From contig CP166960.1 in NCBI GenBank assembly GCA_041447175.1, forward strand, positions 631,365-695,364: DNA of 64,000 nt, given 5' to 3'. The position numbers and the translations under genes are program-made. How positions within the stretch are numbered: the stretch's first letter is position 1; every line of letters starts with the position of its first letter. Below are positions 40,932 through 49,389 of this stretch, one piece after another. The stretch is from Candidatus Bathyarchaeia archaeon (GTDB taxonomy: Archaea; Thermoproteota; Bathyarchaeia; Bathyarchaeales; Bathycorpusculaceae). The notes below the pieces were generated by a model. That model ran no database searches and was not told the origin of the DNA. It saw only the letters and a list, made by a program, of their open reading frames with translations.

Positions 40932-41699
40932 TTGAAAGCTCAAACTATTGCGGTAATTGGTATATGTGCAGCAGTTTATGCTGTAGTTGGACGCTTAACA
41001 GATTTTGGCTTAAACTTCCTTGGGGTAGCATTTTACCCCGCTGTGGCTGTGCCCGCAGTTTTTGCGGTGCTGTTCGGACCCTGGGTTGGCGGCATCGGCG
41101 CAGCCATAGGCATATTCATACGTGACATGCTATTCCACGGAAACCCCTTCCTAAGCTTAACGGCGGGTGTTCTACCAAACTTTCTGGTCTTCTTTATACT
41201 CGGGTACCTATCAAGCAGACACATAGATGTCAAAAAAATAGTCACAACCGGAGTTTTAGCTTGCATAGTTGTGGCAGCTGGCGTGCTGGTTCCCACGGTA
41301 ATTTACCCTGCAGAATTCGTTGCCGCAACTGGGCTTCCAACAAATGAAATTGTTACCATCTTTGCTTCAACTGTAATCTTTAGTTTAGTAGTGATTGTGC
41401 TGGTTTCTTGGCGGTGGCGCGAGTGGCGAAGTTTTGCGGTTGGTTCGGTTCTGGGACTGATTTCAGGAGCAGCCTTGCTTTCCGTTGCTTACTGGGGTTA
41501 CAGCCAATTATTCTTTGACCCAACTGGATACGTCACGGCGCCAGTGGCAGCCTCATTCATACCTGTACTGTTCATTTGGACTTTCGTCACAGAGATACCT
41601 TTTGTTCTGCTTGTCGCTCCCCCCGTAATCAGAGCCTGCTACAAGGCATTTCCCTCTTTAAAGATGCGGATAAAACCAGGGAAAGGCGGAACCCATTGA
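40932..41699 (+). CDS. ECF transporter S-component-like membrane protein
   Basis: A 255-residue protein with 6 helices and the ECF-substrate-component pattern: AQTIAVIGICAAVYAVVGRL, FAVLFGPWVGGIGAAIGIFI and SLTAGVLPNFLVFFILGYL. It overlaps the pantoate kinase start by 4 nt (TTGA), and is followed by PPAT, so it most likely imports pantoate, pantothenate or another CoA precursor (inference). No ATPase or T-component is in this window; a shared energising module elsewhere is expected. TTG start. Confidence 0.82.
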   Translation: MKAQTIAVIGICAAVYAVVGRLTDFGLNFLGVAFYPAVAVPAVFAVLFGPWVGGIGAAIGIFIRDMLFHGNPFLSLTAGVLPNFLVFFILGYLSSRHIDVKKIVTTGVLACIVVAAGVLVPTVIYPAEFVAATGLPTNEIVTIFASTVIFSLVVIVLVSWRWREWRSFAVGSVLGLISGAALLSVAYWGYSQLFFDPTGYVTAPVAASFIPVLFIWTFVTEIPFVLLVAPPVIRACYKAFPSLKMRIKPGKGGTH

Positions 41700-42640
41700 C
41701 CCAAACCGCTAACGCCTTTGCACCTGCCGCCATCTCCAGTTTTTTTGAAATTTGCGACCAAGACAGTCAAGGCAACCCTTTGACCGATTTGGCGCGTGTA
41801 GGTGCCCGCGGTGGCGGGTTTGGGCTTCAAAAAGGCGTACACACCACAATATCCGTCACCACGGCAGAAGCGTCAAACCATTTTCTTGTTTACCTCAACG
41901 GGGTGCTTGCACCTGAAGCCCACACCACCATTAACGTTTTACAAACACTGCTTGAAGCAACAGCAGACCGCTACAACGTGGTGGTCGAACATAAAATCGA
42001 TGTGCCCATTGGCGCCGGTTTTGGAACCAGTGCCGGCGGCGCTTTAACGGCTGGGTTAGCGCTTAAGGCGGCGTTGAATTTGCCCCTAACGCTTAATCAG
42101 GTCGCGCAAGCAGCACACGTTGCCGAGATAAAATGCCAAACGGGGCTTGGAACGGTGAGTTCTTTGGCTTCTGGCGGCGGATGTATTTTGGTTGTGGAGC
42201 CCGGGGCACCTGGAGTCTGCGTCATTGACCATATTTTGTTGGCTCGTGAATATGTGGTTGTTGCGGGGGTTTTTCAGGGCGTGTCTAAAACGTCTGTTTT
42301 GTCTTCTCCTGAGCGGCGAAACGAAGTGAATCGGTTTGGTCGCAAAACGCTGGATGCCATTTTGGCTGAGCCGTCGTTGGAGAATTTTTTGGGTTGTTGC
42401 TGGCAGTTTGCTCAGGATGCTGGGTTTGCTACTTCACGGGTACGACAACTGGTTGATTTAGCTTTGAAGGCTGGAGCCATCGGGGCGGCACAGAACATGG
42501 TTGGCGAAGCAGTTCATGCCGTTACGGTTGCAGAAAAAGCCGCTGAAGTAGCGGAAGCTTTTAAGCTGGTTCTACCTAAAGAAAACATCCTCGTAAGTAA
42601 ACTCGGCTTCCAAGGCGCAAGGCTGGTTAACTACAAGTGA
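41696..42640 (+). CDS. Pantoate kinase (GHMP family)
   Basis: A 314-residue archaeal pantoate kinase: TANAFAPAAISSFFEICDQD, with the GHMP motif GAGFGTSAGGALTAGLALKA (about residues 113-132), and TGLGTVSSLASGGGCILVVE. It phosphorylates pantoate before condensation with beta-alanine, the archaeal CoA route. TTG 41696 overlaps the stop of the ECF gene; an earlier in-frame ATG (41576) is inside that gene and is not used. It overlaps PPAT by 4 nt. Confidence 0.93.
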   Translation: MTQTANAFAPAAISSFFEICDQDSQGNPLTDLARVGARGGGFGLQKGVHTTISVTTAEASNHFLVYLNGVLAPEAHTTINVLQTLLEATADRYNVVVEHKIDVPIGAGFGTSAGGALTAGLALKAALNLPLTLNQVAQAAHVAEIKCQTGLGTVSSLASGGGCILVVEPGAPGVCVIDHILLAREYVVVAGVFQGVSKTSVLSSPERRNEVNRFGRKTLDAILAEPSLENFLGCCWQFAQDAGFATSRVRQLVDLALKAGAIGAAQNMVGEAVHAVTVAEKAAEVAEAFKLVLPKENILVSKLGFQGARLVNYK

Positions 42641-43131
42641 CACAGTTTAGGAAAGTGGCAGTTGGCGGAACCTTTGATGAACTTCACCGAGGGCACAAAA
42701 TTCTTCTTAACAAAGCCTTTGAGATTGGCGAACACGTAGTTATCGGTTTATCTTCGGACGCGCTTGTTTCTAAACTGGGCAAACCCCACATAACCGCCAA
42801 TTTTGAGCAGAGAAAACAGGGCTTAAACGCATGGATGACCAATTTGGGTGTTATGCAGCGGGCAAAAGTGGTCCCGTTGTTTGACGCCTATGGGTCAAGT
42901 GTAAAGGACTTGGATTTGGAAGCGTTGGTTGTTAGCGAAGAAACTAAACCTACCGCGGAAAAAATCAATCAACAACGCCGCAAAAACGGGTTGCCTCCAT
43001 TAGCAATTATAACGGTCCAAATGGTTCCTGCCCAGAACAGCAAACCCATATCCACCACACGAATCCGACGCGGCGAAATAAACCACGAAGGCTTTCTGCT
43101 TAAGAAAAACAGCCATGCTTCTGCGTTATAA
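42637..43131 (+). CDS. coaD: Phosphopantetheine adenylyltransferase, archaeal type
   Basis: A 164-residue nucleotidyltransferase: VAVGGTFDELHRGHKILLNK (HxGH-type, here HRGH) and later STTRIRRGEINHEG. It makes dephospho-CoA from 4'-phosphopantetheine and ATP. It forms a translationally coupled CoA operon with ECF component and pantoate kinase. Start at GTG 42637. Confidence 0.95.
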   Translation: MTQFRKVAVGGTFDELHRGHKILLNKAFEIGEHVVIGLSSDALVSKLGKPHITANFEQRKQGLNAWMTNLGVMQRAKVVPLFDAYGSSVKDLDLEALVVSEETKPTAEKINQQRRKNGLPPLAIITVQMVPAQNSKPISTTRIRRGEINHEGFLLKKNSHASAL

Positions 43132-43220
43132 CACTTTTGTTGCGGGCATACTCTGGTATAGGAACCTTTGTTTTGGTCGAATGAAATAAACCTATTAAGC
43201 CAAAAACATTGTGAGCATGT

Positions 43221-43622
43221 ATGAGTACTGCAACTGTGGTTCAAATTTCCTATGAGATTCTGGACGCCATCTATGCGGGAGCAAAGCAGCTTTACCCACG
43301 CGAAAGCTTCTTGTTACTGCGGGGCAAAAAGAAAAAAGGTGTGGTTCACATTTCGGATTTGGTTTTGGCTCCGTTTGCTGTTCACGGCGAAGGGTTTGCT
43401 CACTTTAACCCCTACATGTTTTCCGGTGACTTCTCGCTGGTTGGCACTGTGCACAGTCACCCTTCAGGCAACATCAACCCAAGCGACACCGACTTAAACT
43501 ACTTTTTTGGCAGAATCCTCATGATTGTGGGGTACCCATTTCAGGGCAAAAACTGTGTTGCCGCGTACGGCTCTAGCGGCCAGCGGTTACCCATCCAAAT
43601 AACCGATGAACCCGTTAAGTAG
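43221..43622 (+). CDS. JAMM/MPN+ metalloprotease-like protein
   Basis: A 133-residue protein with the JAMM zinc motif: an upstream Glu region followed by GTVHSHPSGNINPSDTDLNY (HxHPxG...PSxxD), like archaeal JAB1/MPN proteins that remove ubiquitin-like SAMP or Urm1-type tags. Its catalytic Glu would be early, in YPRESFLLLRG. No ubiquitin-like or E1 gene is next to it. The gene converges with and overlaps the metallopeptidase-like gene by 8 nt. Confidence 0.88.
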   Translation: MSTATVVQISYEILDAIYAGAKQLYPRESFLLLRGKKKKGVVHISDLVLAPFAVHGEGFAHFNPYMFSGDFSLVGTVHSHPSGNINPSDTDLNYFFGRILMIVGYPFQGKNCVAAYGSSGQRLPIQITDEPVK

Positions 43623-44013
43623 CATCCGCGTTTGATGCTTGCTCTGCAGCGGCTTTCGCGGCGGCAATTTGATATTCCCGCATGAAGTCAAGGGCAAATT
43701 TATCAGCGTTTTTTTCCGTTCCCCGATGTACCCTGTCCACGCTTTTGCTGCGCAGATGATGATAAAACTCGTGCAGTACAACAAAGGGGTTCCAGAGGGT
43801 GTCGCTGTCCAGCACACTGATGGTTTGGTTTTTGGCGCTGTAGGTCCCATACGCGTTTCGCACATGCCCTTTTGGCAACCCCACTTTAAGCTTGGGGGCT
43901 TCTACGCCGTAGGTTTTTGCAAGTAGCTCCAAGGCTTGTTCGGTTTGCCTGCTTAAAATTAACTGAACAATGGCGGGTTTAAAGTTTGGTTGGGTGGGGT
44001 TTTGTTGGGGCAT
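43615..44013 (-). CDS. HExxH metallopeptidase-like protein
   Basis: A 132-residue protein. VVLHEFYHHLRSK carries HExxH and RGTEKNADKFALDFM an acidic helix suitable for a third zinc ligand, as in the ImmA/SprT-like minimal gluzincins. The ending is low-complexity alanine-rich. No repressor partner is adjacent. Protease activity and substrate are unproved. Confidence 0.68.
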   Translation of the reverse strand: MPQQNPTQPNFKPAIVQLILSRQTEQALELLAKTYGVEAPKLKVGLPKGHVRNAYGTYSAKNQTISVLDSDTLWNPFVVLHEFYHHLRSKSVDRVHRGTEKNADKFALDFMREYQIAAAKAAAEQASNADAT

Positions 44014-44054
44014 GAGTTTTCAGGGGTTTTTCTGCCTAAAAGGTGTTCTGCCTC

Positions 44055-44486
44055 TTAGAGGGCGTTTGCGAGAACCATCAGGTTGTTTACAACCACCACA
44101 ACCAAGAACAGGATAACCCCAACGTAGGCGATTTTGAGTAGTTTGTTGGTGCAGGTGAAGGCTTTGCAGTTTTTGTCTTCGGTTTTCATGAGGATTTTTT
44201 CGGCTTGAACAAAAATTAAGCATACGAAAACGGTTGTTGTCATTTTAAGAACCACAAAGGCGGGTATGTTTGTGCTGACCACGCCTGCAATGAGCGGGTT
44301 GAGTTCGACTGCGCCAAAATAAAGTATGCCAATTACGGTGGTTAAGCAATCCATGGATCCCATGAAAGCAAGGAACACTGTTGGGTAACCTGTCATTTTC
44401 ATCATGTCATATTTTCCCCATTTGTCTCCCAATACACGCCTTCTTTGGCGGTTAGACTTTAAGAGCAAGCTTGCGTTTTTTGACAT
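44055..44486 (-). CDS. DUF5658-type four-span membrane protein
   Basis: A 143-residue protein with four membrane helices and the feature MDCLTTVIGILYFGAVELNP (D-x-x-TT...E-x-NP), matching DUF5658 proteins of archaea. The N-terminus is basic (SNRQRRRVLGDKWGKYD). Function unknown; it is divergent from the tautomerase gene. Confidence 0.78.
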   Translation of the reverse strand: MSKNASLLLKSNRQRRRVLGDKWGKYDMMKMTGYPTVFLAFMGSMDCLTTVIGILYFGAVELNPLIAGVVSTNIPAFVVLKMTTTVFVCLIFVQAEKILMKTEDKNCKAFTCTNKLLKIAYVGVILFLVVVVVNNLMVLANAL

Positions 44487-44576
44487 ATTCCCTTTTTGGG
44501 CTGACGTCCTAAGAAAACGTTAAAGCCTACATACGCAATGATATGGGAGGTTACGCGGTGGAGGTGAACCCACAAA

Positions 44577-44765
44577 ATGCCAGTGGTCATAGTTGAAACT
44601 TGGGCTGGAAAAAGCAACGAGCAGAAAGCCAAATTGATAAAGGGCATTACACGCGCGTTTGAGGATGTCGGCGTAACAGCAAACCAAGTGCAAGTAATCA
44701 TTCACGACGTGCCCAAAACAAACTGGGGCATACACGGCGAGCAAGCCAGCATGCTTCCACCCTAA
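44577..44765 (+). CDS. 4-Oxalocrotonate tautomerase-like protein
   Basis: A 62-residue tautomerase: PVVIVETWAGKSNEQKAKLI with Pro immediately after the initiator Met as the catalytic N-terminal base, and a C-terminal VIIHDVPKTNWGIHGEQAS. Members isomerise keto-enol compounds as hexamers. Its substrate in this organism is unknown; no aromatic-degradation genes are near. Confidence 0.9.
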   Translation: MPVVIVETWAGKSNEQKAKLIKGITRAFEDVGVTANQVQVIIHDVPKTNWGIHGEQASMLPP

Positions 44766-45101
44766 CGGGCTTTACACGTTCGCTGTTTATTCTTGAATGC
44801 TCCAAACCTCCCCTCCCCGTATGTTTTTGATGTGCCCGTTTTGGGCTTATTTTTTGATTTTACGCTTGTTTTACGTTTATGCTGCGGCTTGAAACGGCGC
44901 GGCACGACGCGGAAAGGCAGAAAATGGCTCAATTTGCCTTTTTTGAAATCCTATCCAACCTGCTTCTCTCAAGGCATTGGCGAAAAAACCGTTCCCCTCT
45001 AACTCTTCGCCTCGGGTGGCGGCGGGCGGTAAACCATGCAGGCACCACGCAAAACCCATAAATACGTCGGATGCCGACAACTTGTAGCACAGCAAAAACG
45101 T
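44766..45101. other. GC-rich spacer before tRNA-Val
   Basis: The 44880-45060 part is markedly GC-rich compared with its surroundings, contains no supported gene and is not a recognised RNA. CATAAATAC near 45057 is the likely tRNA promoter. Confidence 0.35.
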
Positions 45102-45179
45102 GGGCCGGTCGTCTAGCCTGGTTAGGACATCTGCTTGACGTGCAGAAGGTCACCGGTCCGAATCCGGTCCGGCCCACCA
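45102..45179 (+). tRNA. tRNA-Val (anticodon GAC)
   Basis: Acceptor GGGCCGG pairs with CCGGCCC; anticodon stem TCTGC/GCAGA holds loop TTGACGT (anticodon GAC); T-arm ACCGG/CCGGT with TCCGAAT. Discriminator A45176 and encoded CCA 45177-45179. Its 3' part recurs in decayed form at 49221. Confidence 0.97.
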
Positions 45180-45265
45180 CAAAAACTAATTTTTCTATGG
45201 TTATTAGTTGGTGAATTTGGTGTTTGTCTTGTTGTTTGTTTCTCGAAATCTTTATTAACTCTATA

Positions 45266-45293
45266 GTGTTACTAAACCAAAAATTGGTAATAC
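45266..45293 (+). promoter_or_regulatory. NikR-like operator, GTGTTAC-N14-GTAATAC
   Basis: Inverted half-sites with 14-nt spacing overlap the expected transcription start, following a TATA-like TTTATTAA (45251-45258), 34 nt before the importer ATG. From memory, a GTGTTAC-N13/14-GTAACAC consensus is described for NikR; this copy has one changed base. The site also has an inner perfect ACCAA/TTGGT palindrome. The regulator gene is not in the window. Confidence 0.6.
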
Positions 45294-45326
45294 GTATAAT
45301 AGTTGGGTATTAATGGAAGTGTTTGA

Positions 45327-46421
45327 ATGGACAGAACCAAAGTTTTTGCCATCGTTGCCATAGCTATAGTTGTAATCGCCGCCGTAGGCGTTGCTTACAT
45401 TCTAACAACCAGCAATGGAGATAACGAAGTTTCCGCGACAACCGTCACCGATGCCTTAGGACGAACAGTGAATGTTCCCCAACAGATGGACTCCATCTAT
45501 TGTATTGGTGCATGCTCCCTGAGGTTGGTGTCCTATTTTGATGCAGTTGACAAGGTCCAAGCGATTGAAACCGCCGGCACCTTCAACACACGGGATGACC
45601 AAACATACTATCTCGTGAACAAAGCAAAATTCTCCGCCCTGCCCCAAGTAGCCACTACTCCAGAAGCCATTTTAGCTCTAAACCCCAGCGTCATCATCAC
45701 CTCCACAGCATCCGATGTAGCAACCGCTGACACCCTACAATCCCAAACAAGCATCCCAGTGTACGTCATTAACGCCGACCTTGAATTCGGGCAGGCTTTC
45801 TATGACCAAATAACCTCTTTAGGCACTTTGTTTGGTGAACCGACTAGGGCTGCTGAACTCAATACCGGCATTGCCGATATGATTAACGAAGTTACCTCCA
45901 AAGCTACCACCGCAAGCGTCGAGAGCGCATACGCCTGTGGCATGTTCTACTACGGTGGGGCTTCATTTCTGAAGGGCTCCGGCAATTATCTGCCCTTCGA
46001 CTATTCAAATGTCACCAACGCAATCGAACCCGCCGCTAACGGCCAACCGTACGTCATCACCTTGGAAACCTTGATAGCCGATAACCCTGACTACATCTTC
46101 ATAGACAGCATAGGCCTAAGCAGCTGCATCGACTCAATCAACGAATACATAGATACCAATACTGGGCTAAGTGATGTTTCAGCAGTGGAAAACAACAACC
46201 TCTACTCCACCATGGTCTACAAATGCTACGGCACCAATTGGGACAACCAACTCGTAAATGTATACTACGTCGCCTCCATAATGAACGGGAACCTGTACTC
46301 ATGGAACTTCGAGGACAAAGCAAACCAAGTCATACAGCTATTCTATCCAGAAACCACCATAACCTATGCCGACATCGCTGCTGGGCAGACAGGCAGCGGA
46401 TGTGCCAAAGTCACGTTGTGA
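45327..46421 (+). CDS. FecB/BtuF-type metal-complex substrate-binding lipoprotein-like protein
   Basis: A 364-residue extracytoplasmic binding protein with an N-terminal membrane anchor (FAIVAIAIVVIAAVGVAYIL) and the Fe3+/cobalamin-type binding fold: TDALGRTVNVPQQMDSIYCI, ATTPEAILALNPSVIITS, and IADNPDYIFIDSIG. The ligand is a metal or metal chelate. The NikR-like box upstream suggests nickel, though siderophore or cobalamin cannot be excluded. It leads an operon with permease, ATPase and a methyltransferase. Confidence 0.9.
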   Translation: MDRTKVFAIVAIAIVVIAAVGVAYILTTSNGDNEVSATTVTDALGRTVNVPQQMDSIYCIGACSLRLVSYFDAVDKVQAIETAGTFNTRDDQTYYLVNKAKFSALPQVATTPEAILALNPSVIITSTASDVATADTLQSQTSIPVYVINADLEFGQAFYDQITSLGTLFGEPTRAAELNTGIADMINEVTSKATTASVESAYACGMFYYGGASFLKGSGNYLPFDYSNVTNAIEPAANGQPYVITLETLIADNPDYIFIDSIGLSSCIDSINEYIDTNTGLSDVSAVENNNLYSTMVYKCYGTNWDNQLVNVYYVASIMNGNLYSWNFEDKANQVIQLFYPETTITYADIAAGQTGSGCAKVTL

Positions 46422-46454
46422 GGCTTTTAAACCTCTTTTCACTCTTTTTTTTCA

Positions 46455-47591
46455 ATGGTGGTGTTAAGGGCGAGTAGAAAACCAAGCGATCACGACCACG
46501 GCGGACCCGAAGCGTTTGACATCTATGAAGACGATGAAAAGGACAGCAACCAGGTCTCAAAGACATACAGTGGATTTGTAAAACGCAAGCGCCTTTTCCT
46601 AATTGTAGGCTTAATAGTGCTGGTTTTATGTGTGGTCGTAGCCGCTCAGAGTGGACCTATTGACATACCGTTTGGAGACGTCATCAGGTACATCTTTACC
46701 TTTGACACCAGCGGAGCAGGCAGCGTTGTCTGGAACATCCGCATGGTCAGAATTGTCGGCGCTCTCTTAGCAGGCGTCGGTTTGGCAGTTGCTGGGGTAG
46801 TGATGCAGTGTATCCTCCGTAATCCCCTCGCTTCACCGTTCACCTTAGGCATATCAAGCGCCGCAGCTTTTGGGGCTTCTTTCGCCATCATTTTTATGGG
46901 CGCGGGCAGCAGCATGACCTCCATCGTCTCCATCAATAATCCCTATGTTACGACGATATGCGCGTTTTTCTTCTCCCTGCTGGCAACCGGTTCTATACTG
47001 CTGCTTACTAAGATTACCCGGGTCAGCGCTGAGACGATGATCCTGGCAGGTGTGGCTATCAGTGTCATGTTCTCCGCTGGGCTTTCCTTTATGCAGTATA
47101 TAGCCACCGATTCGCAGTTGGGTAACATTGTTGCTTGGACCTTCGGTGACTTAGGTAAAGCCACTTGGTCATGGAACGCCATAATTCTTGTGGTGCTTCT
47201 TCCGATTGTTTTCTACTTCTTCTACAAACGGTGGGATTATAATGCCTTAGACGCTGGGGAAGACACCGCTAAAGGGTTGGGCGTCAACACGGAACGCGAG
47301 CGGCTCGTGGGCATGGTTTTGACCTCCGTTCTTTCAGCAGTTATTGTCTCCTTCTTTGGTATCATCGCTTTCATAGGTCTGCTGGGGCCACACATCGCCC
47401 GGATGATTATCGGCAGCGACCATCGGTACCTCATCCCTCTTTCGGTTATCCTCGGAGCCATTATCCTAATTATTGCAGATGGGGTTGGGCAAGTCATCTT
47501 GTACCCCTCCGTCATACCAGTAGGCATCATCACCTCAATGCTTGGCGGACCCCTATTCATCTACCTGCTAATCAGGAGATACCGAAAATGA
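46455..47591 (+). CDS. FecCD-type ABC importer permease
   Basis: A 378-residue permease with about 10 membrane helices. The conserved FecCD/BtuC features are visible: LAGVGLAVAGVVMQCILRNPLASPF-region (split here as RNPLASPFTLGISSAA), AGVAISVMFSAGLSF and FFGIIAFIGLLGPHIARMIIGSDHR before the ATPase contact. A charged 40-residue N-terminal extension precedes the first helix. Its stop overlaps the ATPase ATG (ATGA). Confidence 0.94.
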   Translation: MVVLRASRKPSDHDHGGPEAFDIYEDDEKDSNQVSKTYSGFVKRKRLFLIVGLIVLVLCVVVAAQSGPIDIPFGDVIRYIFTFDTSGAGSVVWNIRMVRIVGALLAGVGLAVAGVVMQCILRNPLASPFTLGISSAAAFGASFAIIFMGAGSSMTSIVSINNPYVTTICAFFFSLLATGSILLLTKITRVSAETMILAGVAISVMFSAGLSFMQYIATDSQLGNIVAWTFGDLGKATWSWNAIILVVLLPIVFYFFYKRWDYNALDAGEDTAKGLGVNTERERLVGMVLTSVLSAVIVSFFGIIAFIGLLGPHIARMIIGSDHRYLIPLSVILGAIILIIADGVGQVILYPSVIPVGIITSMLGGPLFIYLLIRRYRK

Positions 47592-48343
47592 TGTTCTTCG
47601 AGGTAAATGACCTAAGTTTCTCCTACCGTAGCAAGTCAGTTCTGGACGGCGTGTCGTTTACCGTTACAAAGGATGATGTCGTCTCTGTCCTAGGACCCAA
47701 CGGTGTAGGAAAAACCACCCTGATTAAATGCATAAGTAAGGTGCTCACACCAGCAGCTGGTTCAGTGATTATTGAGGGGTCAGACCTTCATCAAATGAAC
47801 AAAAAAGAAATTGCCAAAAAAATAGGGTACGTGGCACAACGAAGCGAGACATCCCGAACCACGGTTTTTGATTCGGTGCTTTTGGGCAGGAAACCGCACT
47901 TTGAATGGGACATCACCGAAAAGGACATACGTTTGGCGGGAAGAGTGCTCCATCTTTTAGGCTTAGATGGGCTGGCGCTAAAATACGTCGACGAAATCAG
48001 TGGTGGAGAATACCAATTGGTGCAAATCGCAAGGGTCATAGTTCAGCAGCCAAAGGTTATTCTTTTAGATGAGCCCACAAGCAGTCTTGACTTAGCCAAC
48101 CAGCACATGATAATGCATCTAATCCGGAACATTGTTAAGAAAAACCATATGGCTGCGATTATGGTTATTCACGACCTCAACTTGGCTATTCGTCATTCAG
48201 ACAAATTTGTTCTAATGAAGGACAAAATGGTTTACTCCGTGGGCGGTCATGAAGTCATCACCCCCGAGAGCATCAAGGCAGTATATAACATCGATGCCTA
48301 CGTGGAGTGCGTCCGAGGAATCCCCGTAGTCATCCCCATATAA
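47588..48343 (+). CDS. FecE-type ABC importer ATP-binding protein
   Basis: A 251-residue ATPase with GPNGVGKTTLIKC, Q-loop YVAQRSETSRT, signature EISGGEYQLVQIARV, and VILLDEPTSSLDLANQ. It energises the preceding permease for the uptake of a metal complex. Translationally coupled through a 4-nt overlap. Confidence 0.95.
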   Translation: MMFFEVNDLSFSYRSKSVLDGVSFTVTKDDVVSVLGPNGVGKTTLIKCISKVLTPAAGSVIIEGSDLHQMNKKEIAKKIGYVAQRSETSRTTVFDSVLLGRKPHFEWDITEKDIRLAGRVLHLLGLDGLALKYVDEISGGEYQLVQIARVIVQQPKVILLDEPTSSLDLANQHMIMHLIRNIVKKNHMAAIMVIHDLNLAIRHSDKFVLMKDKMVYSVGGHEVITPESIKAVYNIDAYVECVRGIPVVIPI

Positions 48344-48355
48344 GAAGGCAAAAAC

Positions 48356-48976
48356 ATGAACATGAACTCAAAAAAGGTCAATCCGAAAAAAAGAGAATTC
48401 TTCAACGAGAAAGCTGAAATCTGGGACAAAATCACAATCCACAACCTCCAAAAAGTACAATACATCACCGAACTACTAGAAATTCAACCTGACGATAGGA
48501 TTCTGGATGTTGGCGCTGGGACAGGAATTATGATTCCTTTCTACGAGAAATATCTGGTTTATGGAAGCGTGGTTGCAGTGGATTATTCGGAGAAGATGAT
48601 TGAGGTAGCCCGCTTGAAATATCCCCAAAAGGAGCATCCGCGGGTTTCATTTTTAGTTTCTGATGTCTATGACCTGAACTATGATGCCGAATTTGACTTG
48701 GTAGTGTGCTATTCCTGCTTTCCTCATTTTGTTGACCAGCCTTTAGCCCTCAAAATACTATCTAAGGCGCTACGGAAAGGCGGGCGAATAGCGGTGGCGC
48801 ATTCTGATTCTGCTAAGAAAATTAATGGGGTTCACATGAATGGTGGTGTGGAGGTCGGGAACGATTTTCTGCCCCGTATGGGGCTTCTTAGGCAGATGAT
48901 GAAGGAGAGCGGTTTTGATGTTACGTTTGAAAGGGATGACGAAAATTACTTCATATGTATTGCTAAAAAAATATAG
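48356..48976 (+). CDS. Class I SAM-dependent methyltransferase
   Basis: A 206-residue Rossmann methyltransferase: ILDVGAGTGIMIPFYEK (motif I), AVDYSEKMIEVARLKYPQ (motif II), and DLVVCYSCFPHFVDQPLALK (motif IV region). It follows the importer by 13 nt and probably shares its operon. It could act on a metal-carrying small molecule such as a chelator, or in cofactor synthesis; this is inference. Confidence 0.88.
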   Translation: MNMNSKKVNPKKREFFNEKAEIWDKITIHNLQKVQYITELLEIQPDDRILDVGAGTGIMIPFYEKYLVYGSVVAVDYSEKMIEVARLKYPQKEHPRVSFLVSDVYDLNYDAEFDLVVCYSCFPHFVDQPLALKILSKALRKGGRIAVAHSDSAKKINGVHMNGGVEVGNDFLPRMGLLRQMMKESGFDVTFERDDENYFICIAKKI

Positions 48977-49220
48977 TTAATACTAACCCATTTTTGAAGT
49001 GAATTAAAACGATACTGAAATGACAATCTTTCTGCTCATACCCTTTTCAGTGTTTGGTTTGTTTCCTAAAATGCTGTTTTTGGATAGACGACTACACTTT
49101 AGACTCCACCGCTTGTCTTTTTTAAAAAAGTTATGTCAAATTGTATAGGTTACTGTATAAAAAACAAAATGAATTAATGAAATCATCAGGAAACCATAAA
49201 AAGCTGCTATTTGATGTACC

Positions 49221-49251
49221 GAAGGTCTCTGGTCCGAATCAGTCCGACCCC
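49221..49251 (+). repeat. Decayed copy of tRNA-Val 3' end
   Basis: GAAGGTC-N3-GGTCCGAATC followed by GTCCG-N-CCC matches about 26 of 31 positions of tRNA-Val 45145-45175, same orientation, 4.08 kb further on. It lies in a 410-nt stretch (48977-49389) that holds no supported gene. It may be an old attachment site or tRNA remnant. Confidence 0.55.
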
Positions 49252-49389
49252 AAAAAGAACCCCGCGGTTTTGTCTTCTAACTTTCCAAATTTTGAAAATT
49301 GGGCAAACGGACCACCTATCTCCAGGCGGTTTTCCGACAATCTAAGAGCAGTTAGATATGAGAAAAAGAGAAAGTGAATTAGTGATAGT

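Noticed and set aside
44880-45060. GC-rich stretch as SRP RNA or RNase P RNA
   Set aside because: Conserved sequence blocks of either RNA are absent.
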